From NCBI GenBank assembly GCA_022885665.1, contig JAGQDJ010000097.1, positions 1 to 64,000 on the forward strand: a DNA stretch of 64,000 nt, in the 5' to 3' direction. Source of the DNA: Triops longicaudatus (taxonomy: Eukaryota > Arthropoda > Branchiopoda > Notostraca > Triopsidae). Shown piece by piece: positions 24,605 through 36,194 of this stretch (positions are counted from its first letter, which is position 1; each line of letters opens with the position of its first letter). Both the position numbers and the translations under genes were made by a program. The notes under the pieces are model-generated. The model was not told where the DNA came from. It saw only the letters and a program-made list of their open reading frames with translations, and ran no database searches.

Positions 24605-24880
24605 AAATGTTATTTTTGAATTTTGTCGAGCAATTACTTTTTCACTTTCAAAGTTGTATTCATCGCAGTGTATCTTTGAACACCAAATTTGAAAGACAAT
24701 ACTCTCGGAATTTTACAGTGGAGTCTAAAGTGAAAGGTTTGTCTCATTCTGAAGAGAATTTGACAGAGGCAAAACCGTTTGTTTTGCTATTACTTAGACA
24801 CCAACTGAAATATGCAACACAAATGAACGTAAAAGTCCCTTTTTCGTTCAAAAGTACCCCGTTTGATGGTAAATGTTCTT
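24605..24880 (+). repeat. dispersed repeat, copy B, with open frame
   Basis: Copy B of the repeat at 18690-18925. Unlike copy A it lies within an open frame of 143 codons (24565-24996) containing RHQLKYATQMNVKVPFSFKS. The end of the frame runs into the adjoining inverted-repeat element, which argues that its last residues are not ancestral. No family is recognised. It may be a decayed gene fragment or chance. Confidence 0.4.
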
Positions 24881-24971
24881 TAGATTTTGCGCAGTTTTCT
24901 TTGCAGGTTAATAGTGAGTTTTCCGAAAACACCCTAAGCAGCACACTTAAAAAAATATACATATGGTGTAA

Positions 24972-25258
24972 GGGCCGGTACCCACCGAGGTCGTAAGGTT
25001 TTAAGAGCTGCACAAGCGAATTACAAGGAAGGGGAAAAATAGAATTTCACGGGTTCAAGTCAACTTTTCTGTGCTTACTGAAATAACACGGGGCTGGACA
25101 AGAAAATTTTTAACTTAGGCTTTCCCTTTTTAACTTAGTCTTGCAGGACTCCCTGAAGAATTAGTCCCCACCGACGCTTGTTCACCGGCGACAAGTAGGC
25201 CCACGAATCGTATGGAGATCGTGGGCAAAAGGCTTATGACCTCGGTGAGTACCGGTCC
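24972..25258. mobile_element. Harbinger-like MITE with TAA target duplication
   Basis: A 287-bp element with terminal inverted repeats of about 32 bp: the left end GGGCCGGTACCCACCGAGG continues into TCGTAAGG, and the right end is its imperfect complement ending GTACCGGTCC. It is flanked by TAA at 24969-24971 and 25259-25261. A 3-bp TWA duplication and GGGCC-type ends suit PIF/Harbinger elements. No transposase frame lies inside. Confidence 0.65.
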
Positions 25259-26497
25259 TAAGATCCCCAACTGCCGCCCCCATAAGCGGTTATTGCGTAT
25301 CACTAAGACACAGTTCAAGATTTTCCCATCAAAACACTGTAAAAATTTGGCCGGGTCATACCTTTGTCATAATCCTTAACTTACATGCATTTACATTTAG
25401 TGTTTTTCATTTGTTTGAAAAATACCCTGATTACCATATGTCCAACCTAGACCACGGTCTAGCAGAAGTATCAGATTCCGAAGCGGGAGTGGAAACTGCA
25501 ATTTTCAATGTTTTCAACGCTACTACACGTTGAGAAAATAAATTTGAAAACTACCGAGTTTTGATATAAATAGCAGTTCTTAGTAATGCTTCCCCATCGT
25601 TTGATAGGTCAAACTCAATTTGGAAACAGGAACCGATTATTTATTACGATTCTATTTTAGGTGGTGGAATAAAGTTTTGTCAGTTATTTGTACTCCTTTT
25701 CTTACAGTGTTAAGTTCCTTTTCCAACGCCGATTAGGGGTCATTTGCGCGAAGGCTCTGTTAATGCAGAAACCAAAAATAGCTTCGCTTAGAACAACTAT
25801 TTGACTTTCAAAATCATGAAGTTTTACTATGCTGTTTTCGAGCGAAACCGCAGTCTTTCAGCACTTTTGTGTTCTTGACTTTGGTCAGTGATGTTGCGAT
25901 GTTGGTTAATATCGTTCGTCCATTCCATGAGCAATGGAAAATGAACACTACAATGCTGGCAAACAACTTCTGACCCTTCAGTACAAACACTGTCCAGTTT
26001 CCTTAAAAAAAAATACCCGTTATAACACTGAAACCGCCAATTCATTAGAAACTAGCAAGTTATTAACAGGCAATACAAATGATTGGACTTGAGACAGTTG
26101 CGCTTAACATATGCAACTGTTGCGAAAGCGAAATCAACTCGCGAATAGGGAAGAGAAACACCGAAAATCTGTTTCCCAAGTTTTTAGTCTGTGCCTATAT
26201 CAGCCTCTAGAAAGGTGGGGGAAAAACGTCTTACGAGCTCAAACGGTGCCTCAGATCTACAAGGATGGGGCAGTGGTTAACGGTCAGTCTACAACTGTAA
26301 TTCATGACGTCGACAAAAGATTTAAATACAGTAATTGTCATTTATTATTAACGAAGGTGGAAAGAAATTTACTCTTTCTTTTAAAAAACGAGACAAAACT
26401 AGCAATTTTGGTTTAAAAAAACGGCCGATTTGAGCATTAAAAAAAAAAAAAGAAAAAAAAACACGGGACTGTCTCGGCAAGAGCTGTACGTTTGGCC

Positions 26498-26672
26498 CAG
26501 GGCTGTACCTAGGGGGATGGTTACGGGGTTAACACCTTCCCCCCGATATTTTTATTTTGTTATGGGAACTAGGAAGAACCTAAAATGTAAAAAAAATGCG
26601 AATGAAAACCATCTCTTGAATGTCTACCTCCCCCCCCCCCTTCGGAACCAAAATCCTTTATGTACGGCCCTG
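26498..26672. mobile_element. hAT MITE with perfect 8-bp target duplication
   Basis: A 175-bp non-coding element with termini CAGGGCTGTA and TACGGCCCTG (9 of 10 complementary). It is flanked on both sides by the identical 8-mer GTTTGGCC (26490-26497 and 26673-26680). CAGGG ends and an 8-bp duplication are diagnostic for the hAT superfamily. It contains a C homopolymer. Confidence 0.85.
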
Positions 26673-27931
26673 GTTTGGCCACCCTAAATGGTCCAAAGAT
26701 TATGAAGGCTCATAAAGTTTGTATTACATATTAAATTGAAAATTTTACATTTTTGAGGTGGGGGCACAGAATTTGCATAGGTCTAGAGCATAAAAATCTG
26801 TAAATCCAGCGCTACGTTTGAATATATTTGGCTAAGAAACGGACTGAAGCCCAGACAAACGGCGTTTTCCTTTGGATGCTCCAGAGCAATTTCTTCTTAC
26901 CTGAAATAGCGTCAACAGGGCTATTAGTTGTGTTCAGGCTATTTGGAGTAAGCAAACCATGCTCCGGATTAACCAAAGGAAAATGACAAGAAGTTAATAG
27001 GGTAGCAGAGGTGGACAGAGCCGCAATTGACCCTTTTAGAAACACTGCGGTTCCATTTGCGAAGGCTCTGTTAACGATTCCACTATTAGCGAACTCGTTT
27101 GTTGGCCAGGTGGTCAGGCACTCGTCGAGAAAACACACACACACTTTGGGTTGAGGAAAGAATAAAGGTTGTGCCATTGAATTTACTCTCGATTCCCTCC
27201 AGCTACGAAAGAGCTATCAGCACCGCAGTGACATCAGTGTCGTATTTGCCGCCGTCTCACAAGAGCAAAAATCAAAACCGTTTTAGCTTCTCAAGCTATC
27301 TTTAATATAATTTGTAATTAAATAGTCAATAAATAAAATAGTGAAGTTTTCTAACATCCTAAATAAGCTGGAGACGCTAACATTCGGACCGACCTGTAGC
27401 CACGGCGATCAGTTTTCAAATACGGTACGGATAGGCGCTAGGCAGAAAACATTGCTCATTACCAAGAATATACACCAGCTGGCGTGAGAAGGCTGAGCGG
27501 CTTGAATAGCAGAAAACCAACCCTTCCCTCTGCGAACATTCGACAACTTGACTACTATAAACAAAACTCAAAAGAACAGTTGTGTTTGTTGTATTCCCCG
27601 TTTTCGGACTTTCAGCCTCCGTTAGTTGCATTGAATCAGATTGGTATAAATTTACATCCTTTGTTACGTATCATTTAAATATTTTTAGCCCTTTTATTAC
27701 TGTTATTTCACCCATTTTATGTGTTATCTAGGAAAGTGGGGCAGAGCCCTCCGAGGTTACTGCACTTGTGTAGCCCGTAAGTGTTGCGGGTACATAACAG
27801 AGAAACCTGTTGTACTTCTAATGCGCTTCACCCCCGATTAGCTTACAGTAATTCTTTTTCTACAGTTTGCGAGCTCTTTACCTTGTAAAACTTACCCTTC
27901 TCCAAAATTTATTTTTCTCACGAAACAGAAC

Positions 27932-30900
27932 ATGGAAGAAGAAGCACCGTCTTCTTCGGAAGAAGTCGGAGGTCGGCCACCAATGATTGCCCCAGACCGC
28001 GGACAGGCTGAGTGGTTAATACCCGATACAGTAGAAGAAGGACAGATGGAAGAAAATGCACTGGAGTTAGTTTCGGCCAGGGATTTGACGGTCTCCCTTT
28101 CCGAAGACGCCGGACCGCAGCCGTCGTCGTCCTCTTTTCTCCCCGCATCGTCGTACTTCATCCCGGAAAGCCCCAGCTCCTCTGGTGCTGCGCTTCACCT
28201 ACCTTCTTACCCCTCACCACCCTCTTCCGTGCAACCAGCCATCGCCAATGACACACCATTGTTGGATTATGAAGCTGCGTCGCCCCAACCGGGCCCCAGT
28301 GGCCTGCAGCACTTCTCGCATCGCTCCTTTACCGGTGAAGACGGTTTGGATGCGGAAGATACCAGCTCGCACGCTGTGGAAATTTCGCACATGCTGTCTC
28401 CTTCACCCTCCTCGCCCTCCCGAATGGGTCTGCTGCCTCGGTTGGAAGAATTTCCCTTGGAACCAACCGTGACTTCTCCGTTACAAGCTTCTATACTCTC
28501 TGCGTGGCGTTCCAGTCCCCTTTTCGCGTCACATTCACTTGGACGACATCATGACATGGCATCCTCCAGTTTGCCATGGAGTTCATCGCGTTTGGATCAC
28601 CCTTATATGGCTTCGGCACGCTTCATTGATCAAGTGTCATCCTCGACCGGCCCGCGACATCAGCTGAACTCGACTGCGGCAGGAAGCTTGGGGCTAGATT
28701 CGCTACTTAATTTAGCAGACGCCGAAGAACGGGCGCAACAGCAAGTTTTGGAAAGCACCGTGGACTCGACTTGCGAAGATGAGTGCTATGACCAATCGCC
28801 GGTCGGGTCTCCGAAAGAAGATGTAACTACTTTCTTACTTTTTCCATTCTTGCTTTTCATTTTTTTTTCTTGATAGTCGTACGAAATAAATTATTTTTCG
28901 TCCTTTTTTAGTTATATTAGATATTTTTTACTTCGGCTTGATTATTTCGTGTTGCTGTTATTCTTGTTGTGTGTAGATTCGTATTGCGTGTTTATTAAGC
29001 AAGTTTTGTTTATACGTTTGATATTTAATTTATAGGAAAGCTTGAGTAATGAAGACGAAGAGATTGTGGAGCCTGACACAATTTCTAGTTCAGAGCACTA
29101 CGCTGACCTGCAGCTGGGCCAAGGTTCGTGTGCCATTGAAGCTCCTCCTCCTCCGCTGGTGAACCTTACCGAAAGCAGTGATCGAGATGACGCGGTTCAA
29201 GCGTCTGCGTCTGCACCTCTGGTTGAACACCTGGTTGAAGTGAACCAACGTATGATAGCTGGTCCTAGTAGTAGTAGCAGCAGTAATAGTAGCTTGATGC
29301 CTATTCTCTCGGCTGCTCTCAACGAAAGCCCGTTGATTGAAGCGTCGCCTGTTGCTTTACAGTTCCCGCATAACGCATCACACTACGCACAAGATTACAT
29401 AGCACCTACGCAGGAAGCAGTCACACATCAAGGTATGTCACTTAGTTGTTAGTCTGGGGCGGAGCCAAGCTAGGTACAAGCGAAGTTGGTGAAATTTAAT
29501 CCAGTTTTGTGAATTTGATTTAAAAAAATCAGTTCATTTTGTCACTAGATTTTGAATTGAATTTCTCTAGCTGTGAGTGGATTTTTTTTATTTTCGTTTC
29601 ATTTAAAACAATTACGTGTGCAAAAATAAAGAGAGAGCACTCTGTTTAAGAACTGCACGCTTGTCATAATTCGCGTGTAAACGAACGTTAACCGAGAACA
29701 GTTGTTTTCACCGTGCAATGCAAAACGTAGTTGTCCTATTTCTGCTGCAAAATTGCTTCAAGTAAATTAACAGAAACACATAAAGAAGAGATTACCGAAT
29801 GAACACTTTAAAAGTATTTGTTAGTCGCGAATCTAATTGGAGTAAGGTTTTGACAGAGCTCAAAGTTCAACGCCTCAAATATTCACTTTGTGATTCTAGC
29901 TTGTATTTGGAAGCGTTCTAATTTAATGTTACCTATCGTGGCTGCTTCTTTTGTGACTGCTAATTTTAAACTGAGTTGACTTAAACAAAGAAATGCTCGA
30001 AATTAATTGATTGTGTTTGTTAAAAATATTTACTGACGAATTTTGTTTAGAATACTGTAAAGTTTGCACATAATTTATAATAACCTGACCGTCATTTACT
30101 ACAACTTGACCTGTTTTCTTTTAGCAATTTTGAGTTTGGTTTGAATTGCATTTGTTTAAATTGAAGCACCTCTGGGTGCAAGTCAATTTATCAAAATGTA
30201 TGCCATAGTCCAGTTCAGCCAAATTTGAATTCTATTCAGGGTCGCAACTTCGTAGTCAGCCCGTTAGTAAGCTCACATTAAATTTAAGTGTGTTATGAAA
30301 TTATATAGAAAACATGACGGGCTTTCATGACATGGAAATGGTCCAAAATGACGAGCTGCAACCCGAAGTTATTCAACGACACAATCAGCAACCTGGTGAG
30401 CTAATGAGCCCAGAAACACATGCACATTCAAGGGAAGAAATTGGACACTCCTCCAGGCATATCGAAGCGTCAAGTCCTGAGTTCTGTAAGTGTCATCATG
30501 TCATCATATCCGTCAACACTTTTTTACATTAAATTTTTGTACACGTGTTTTTTGTTGGTCACGTTTAGGGTGTGTATTATGTGGAGTAGTGCGTGGATCC
30601 CATTGCCCACATCATCCTCAACATATTATCCAAGACAGAGAAGTTGTGTCGAGGGCGCGAGCGACATTGCCGCATACGTATCTAGCGTTCGTAGAACATC
30701 CCATTCAAAACGGTTCTTCGAGTAATGTTACGTTTTAACCAAATTCTTTCGTATCCCTGATATTTTCGTCTCTTGTAAACTTTGTTTACTTAATCTTACA
30801 ATGTGTAACCGCAGAAAATTGAACTTCCTTTATAGTTTCAGTGGTGGCACGACGGAATTTGCCACCGATGTCGCGCTTTGGTCCCATGGAAGGCAAATTC

Positions 30901-33900
30901 ATCAAACCGAAAGATACTAGCAGCACGGGATTGCGGTTCTTTGTGAACAACTCGGAAGGAAATGTTCAAGAACTGGACGTCACCGACGACGGTTAGTTTT
31001 TCTCTGATTCACGCATTGTTAGTTGTTAAAACGTGTCTACCACCTACAATAACGATATTCTGCTAAAATTGTAGATGCCACTAATTGGATGAAGTTCGTC
31101 CAGCCAGCAGCGAATGCCTCTGAACAAAACCTTTGCTTACTGCAGTTAGAGAATGGTCTCTATTTTTTGACAACTAAAGCTGTCACTGCCAAGCAGGAGC
31201 TCAAAGTTTGGTATAGTCCGCCCTACGCCCACGCGTACGGTTTGCCTGTATTGGAGTCACCCGGTCGGGAAAGCTGGCCTTGTTTTCAGTGCGACCAGGA
31301 GTTTTCTGTCTCCGAAGACCTGCAAAAGCACTTGAAGGAGCACGAGTTGACAGCTGCTTTGCAGGCAAAACGTACTCATAAAGGGAACGCAAAGGTAAGC
31401 AGTACTCCATTTATGTATTTATGAATACAGGTTTCCAGTACTGTAATTCAGAATATTAAAGGGCCAAAAGTGTCGGTCTCTGCGGCAGTCATGGAGAAGT
31501 GTGCGCATGTTAAAGAAACGCGCTCTAAAACGATGGCAAAAAGCCCAAGTGTCGTGCGAAGTCTGCGCCAAAGTTTTTACCAACCGGGTGATACTACAGA
31601 GGTAAAAGAAGGGAAAAAGTCATTTAAAGAGTCCATAAGAAAGTAAAACTAAAATAACCAAATAAAAGGAAAGTTAAACATTGCCGGTTAGTTTGAGTGA
31701 ATTTGTCCCTGTTTAGGCACGTGAATGCGGAGCACCGTTGTTCTTCATGGAGCAGTTTGCGTGCGAGTAACGACAGGTAGGTTCTTGTCTCATAGATAGT
31801 GTAAGATGAAAGCATTTAACGGATATTTTGGCTTGGGTGGGTTAGTGATATTCCGACTGAAGCGACACTATGTTGCCAACATTGCCGATTGACCTTCGAC
31901 TCAGTCACGTTGCTCAACCTTCACGTGTTGGCCCATGCTGCGCAAGCTGCTCAGCAACAAGTGGAAAACGCTGCGGCTTGTGCGTCAAACTCCAGTGTCG
32001 AAATGGGCCACGCCAGCGATGATGCGACGGATGGAATCCAACATGAAATCGATGTAGCTACCGCGCAAAACCAAGATAACCAGTGTCCAGCGTGCCCACA
32101 AGTATTGCTACGCCAATTGCAAACTTTTTTATTATTTTACTTAATCGTTAAAATACTTGATTATGTCTTTTCTAATACTTGACTACCTGTCTCACGAACT
32201 TGTTCCTGTAGCTGGTATTTACAGTAAACATTTTGGAATACGTGTACTACATATATTTTCTATAATGCTAATTTCTTGGTTGTTCTTCATTTTTAGGTGT
32301 TTAGCAGCCGATCAGAACTCATTACACACACATCAGAACATGGACGGCAGCAAAATCCGCGGTTGAGTACGAGTTCTAATGCACGTAGGCCCTTTAAGTG
32401 CGACTTGTGTTACGGGAGGTATGCGACGGAAGAGAAGCTGATGGTAAGTTTTTCCAAGCACAGATACGTCGACACTCGTGTCATCTATCATTGATGTTCG
32501 CATGTCATAGAAACATATGGCAGTGCATTGTGAGGACGAAGCCAAACCTTTGGAATGCTCCTTGTGTTCCAAGAGGTTCTTATCCCAATCGGCGCTAACG
32601 TGTCATCAGAAAGTCCATACTGAAACCAAGAGGCTGTTGTCTTGTCCCATTTGCAGGCAAGAATTCGAACAAGTTTCTGGCTTGAAACAACACGTCACGT
32701 CCCATATGGAAGGTGGTATGTTCCGGTGCCCGGTGTGTTTTAAGGTAAGGCATATTTCTTCTTCTTTCCAACTCCGTTTGGAAAATTAACGTAGGCGCTG
32801 TAGCAACTCAATGTTGAACATAATAAACGAAAAATAATAACAAAATAAATTATTATTTTTCTCTGACTTCTGTAATGAGTATTGTAATTTTGCTTTTGTT
32901 AGATTTTAGTGCTTTACGCGTACCATAATTGCAGCTTTATTTTGTCTTTTCATTATTATGAATTTTCTTACTTATCGATCCGTTTCTAATTTCTTTTTAT
33001 ATTTAATTTTCTGCGCTATTTTACGCTCAGTTTTATTTATTCGTATTTATTATTTTGTGTTTGTTTTCGTTTGAATTTTACGTTCGATCATACAGTATTT
33101 TTTTTTTTCTGTTTCGTGTATTAAATTTGGCGAAACGTAAATAAAAAATGTACTATATCTAACTCTTACGGATGAGAAAGGCCGACTGTACAGTTGTTTT
33201 ATACATGTTCTTAGTTTTTCAAGAAATACGCCCAGATTCGGAAACACATACGGTCGTTCCACGGCGAGACGAAAGTCTTTTGTACAGTTTGCGGCAAAGA
33301 CTTTACGGGCAATGATAAATTAAAAGTCCACATGTTAAAGTAAGATTATATTGCAGAAAGCAAGATTACGCGTAATAATCATCGTTTGTTTTTTTTTATT
33401 GAACTAGACACTCGGATGCGAAAGACTTTCTGTGTTCGCACTGTGGAAAACAGTTTAAACGGCGGGACAAATTGAAGGAGCATGTGCAGCGCATGCACTC
33501 TGCGGAGAGCGAGCAAAGGAAACGGTTAAGAGCGATTAAGCTTGCGGAGAAGAAGAAGTTTGTCCCCAAGGTAATATTTTTATCGTTGTTATTATCACCG
33601 TTCCTGGTTCTTTTGCCACCTTCTATTGTTCCACTTAGGCGCTGCCATCAGAGTATGACCGATTTATATACAAGTGTCACTTGTGTTTGGTGGGTTTCAA
33701 AAGAAGAGGAACGTTAGTGAATCACTTGGCTGTTCGACATCCTGAAGTAAACCCAGAAACAATCCCTGAACTAAATCTTCCCATATTGAAGACCATTCGG
33801 AACTATTTTTGCCAATATTGCAATAAGGTATGTTAGAACGATTTGAAATAATAGCCTTTAGGCTCGATTTCTAAAAAACAGAGTATACGAACGATAAAAA

Positions 33901-35244
33901 TTAAAATACTCTGACAATTGTTTTAGGTCTACAAGAGCAGCACCAAACGCAAGAATCACATTTTGAAGCATCACCCGGGACAAGAATTACCCCTGAGTGG
34001 TAGGGTAAAGGTGCGTAAACCGTTTAAACCGTTTAAACCGTTTGAAATCAGTGGAATTTCTATTAAATCTCACTACGCTTGCCAGGACGATGAAGTGGCG
34101 CTTCCTTCGAACTCCTACTACAGTCAGACTGTCGGTAGCGTAGCAGCTCAACCGCATCCTTGTGCGTACTGTCATAAGCAATATGCCTCCAGGGCTAAGC
34201 TCTTGCAGCATCATCGGTCCAAGCATCCCGATCAACCCTCGGAATTGGTATTCTTAAGTTTGTTCTGTTTCGTATACTACTCTTTGTATTTTTTATATAA
34301 ATATATCGAAACTCTGTTGCGTTTGCCCATTCTTATGCTTTATTCTTATTCGTCGTAGTCAAACGCGGTTTCGTCAGACGATTCTTCTGGCGGAGCGTGT
34401 CACGAAATGCATCCCCAGGCAGCTTCTTCCAGCCTAGCTGCGGTGGAAGTGCCTTCGCAGTTTCAAATTTCTGGTACAATTCATTGTGTTCATGTTTATC
34501 TCTGAGAATATTCGGGATGAAGGCAGTTTGTACCGTATATATTATTATGAACAGATTTTGCTCTTGGTGACGCGGAGATCCAAGTCCAAGGCTTGGAGAA
34601 TTTGGAAAATATGGTTGACAGCCAACGTGGAATCTCTGAAACAGGAACGAAATTGTTTTACAACGAAAGACTGTCTTCCCATGTAAGAATGTCCTAGTAT
34701 TTTAGGGAATTATTAACTCACATTGATATGTTCCCGTACATAGGAAGTGGAGCCTATGTTGATCCCATCGGACCCTGTGGCGCAAGCAATGCAAGATTTA
34801 CAGCGATCGTTAACCAGGCCTCATGTGGTTCCTTCATCTCCGACCAGGTCAACCAGTTCGCCTCATTTTCGTGTCGGGGCCCATTATTATCGTTTGATTC
34901 CATTGAACCCACCCGCTTTGGAAAACAATGGAGAAGAGAGTCCGAGTTTAGGTTTCACCGAAACGGCATCAGACCCACCCAGAGCTACTTTATTGGTCAC
35001 GAATGCCGCTAATATCCATGTCAGCACAGCAGTACCGCTCACGCACCACTTGCCTGGGAATTTCAACAATTACAAGAAGAACAGCTTTTTAGAAGAAGCG
35101 CGAAGTGGTCTTGAACCTGCTGAACATGCGCATTCACAACTGCAGCAGCTTTTAGCGGTGGCCTCGAACGAAAATTCCTTAGCGGAAGTAAACATGGGAA
35201 ACAGGAACTGGGGATCGGTGGCAGAATCATATCCCGCACGATAG
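27932..35244 (+). CDS. PRDM10: PR-domain zinc finger protein 10 homologue
   Basis: A nuclear PR/SET-family transcription regulator of about 1479 residues (human about 1150). Eighteen exons fit in phase: 27932-28822, 29036-29432, 30309-30485, 30569-30721, 30842-30991, 31075-31394, 31489-31601, 31717-31776, 31846-32101, 32297-32443, 32511-32744, 33215-33339, 33408-33570, 33639-33827, 33927-34247, 34359-34473, 34555-34682, 34744-35244. A long acidic Ser/Pro-rich N-terminus is followed by a zinc knuckle (CVLCGVVRGSHCPHH with VVSRARATLP), a PR domain (about 540-675: RFGPMEG, WMKFVQPAANASEQNL, AKQELKVWYSPPYA), and thirteen C2H2 fingers by my count, several split by introns. Family linkers are kept (PELNLPILKTIRNYFCQYC). 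The C-terminus is Gln/Ser-rich. Ambiguities are the acceptor of exon 5 (30835 or 30842, both in frame) and a possible 75-base in-frame intron at 34011-34085. Confidence 0.93.
29433..30308 (+). other. intron 2 of PRDM10, 0.9 kb
   Basis: AT-rich intron with no recognisable gene, repeat or conserved motif. Confidence 0.7.
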
Positions 35245-36194
35245 ATAGCAAAAGTGTTATATATAGTTTTGTATGTATTGGGTGTATGCTTTTGGAATTT
35301 TCTCTGGTTATGGTTTATTGTAAATGTATAAAGAATTTTATTCAAATCCGGCGCTTCGAAATACATGTATTCCAGAGAAACGTATACTAAATAGAAAGAT
35401 TTGGCTTTGAAAAAAAAAATGAAAATAACGAATAATTAATTCATAGCGAGGCTAATTAGCATTACGTGTCACTTCCGATGTAAAAAGGACAGTTTATATG
35501 CAGACAAGTTTTGTATTCGTCTTTAACGCATCACTCTTGTCTTGAAGTCTGTCTGAATGAAAATTTTAGTGTTGCGTGGCGACTTTAATAGCTTACACAC
35601 TATAAAAGCTAGAAAATTATCCCCATTAATTTTCAAAGAAAATTTAATGAACTGCTACTGAACAATCATTAATACGGAAATTAATCGAAACTTCCTTTTA
35701 GTAAATAAAAGTAACTGTGAATAATCTATAATAAGACATTCTAAAACAACTGCCCTTTTTTATACATGTTTCTTTTAATTCCAATGAGACAAATTTCGGT
35801 TACTTAAGGATATAATTTTGTTTTTCACGTCCTCATAGCAGACAGAAAGGTAAAAAGTCTCCGCTAGCATGTTCTCGTAGCTGAGTGGAAAAATCTAAGT
35901 CACTAAGGTGTTGACAAACATGCAGTTTTCAGAGCAAAGCTGCTACTTCTCTCCTTGTTGATAATCAGATACTATCGTAATTGCCTAGTGTGGCAACACC
36001 TTGCAGACAAAACATCACAACCAATCAGAATGCACGCAAGCCTAGCCCATGATAAAAACAAAAACTTAGCCGCTACGAGGCGCTGGAGCTACGCATAACG
36101 GTCACTTGGCGCGGTGGACTGAAGTTTGAAGCAGCAACGTTCTGTATAAACTTTCTCCTGGATTATTTGAAAAGTTTTACCGTGTGATTTTATC
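35245..36194. other. intergenic, PRDM10 to KIF23
   Basis: It contains the PRDM10 3' end on the left and the KIF23 promoter on the right. The closest AATAAA on the + strand is near 35704. No reading frame with a family signature is present. Confidence 0.5.
36021..36130 (+). promoter_or_regulatory. putative cell-cycle promoter module of KIF23
   Basis: Within 175 bases of the KIF23 start codon lie, in order, CCAATCAG (36021-36028, NF-Y type), TAACGG (36095-36100, Myb type), TTGGCGCG (36106-36113, E2F/CDE type) and TTTGAA (36125-36130, CHR type). In animals, genes of late mitosis are controlled by this combination through DREAM/MMB complexes. The words are short, so the proximity and order carry the argument. 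Confidence 0.45.

Larger units (their letters stand above)
23729..27931. other. transposon-rich intergenic region, SRP14 to PRDM10
   Basis: This 4.2 kb gap holds a hairpin at 24092-24137, a dispersed-repeat copy with a 143-codon frame (24565-24996), a Harbinger-like MITE (24972-25258), a perfect hAT MITE (26498-26672) and a 21-bp word repeated near 25741 and 27053. The PRDM10 promoter must lie at its right end. No gene with a family signature was found. Confidence 0.6.

Noticed and set aside
27918..28161. Minus-strand open frames over the PRDM10 first exon
   Set aside because: They are antisense shadows of a Ser/Pro-rich coding exon and have no splice partners or family signature.
31395..31488. 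Acceptors at 31431 and 31450 for PRDM10 exon 7
   Set aside because: They put the following zinc finger out of frame or meet a stop; only the acceptor at 31488 (gcggcag) keeps the finger in phase.
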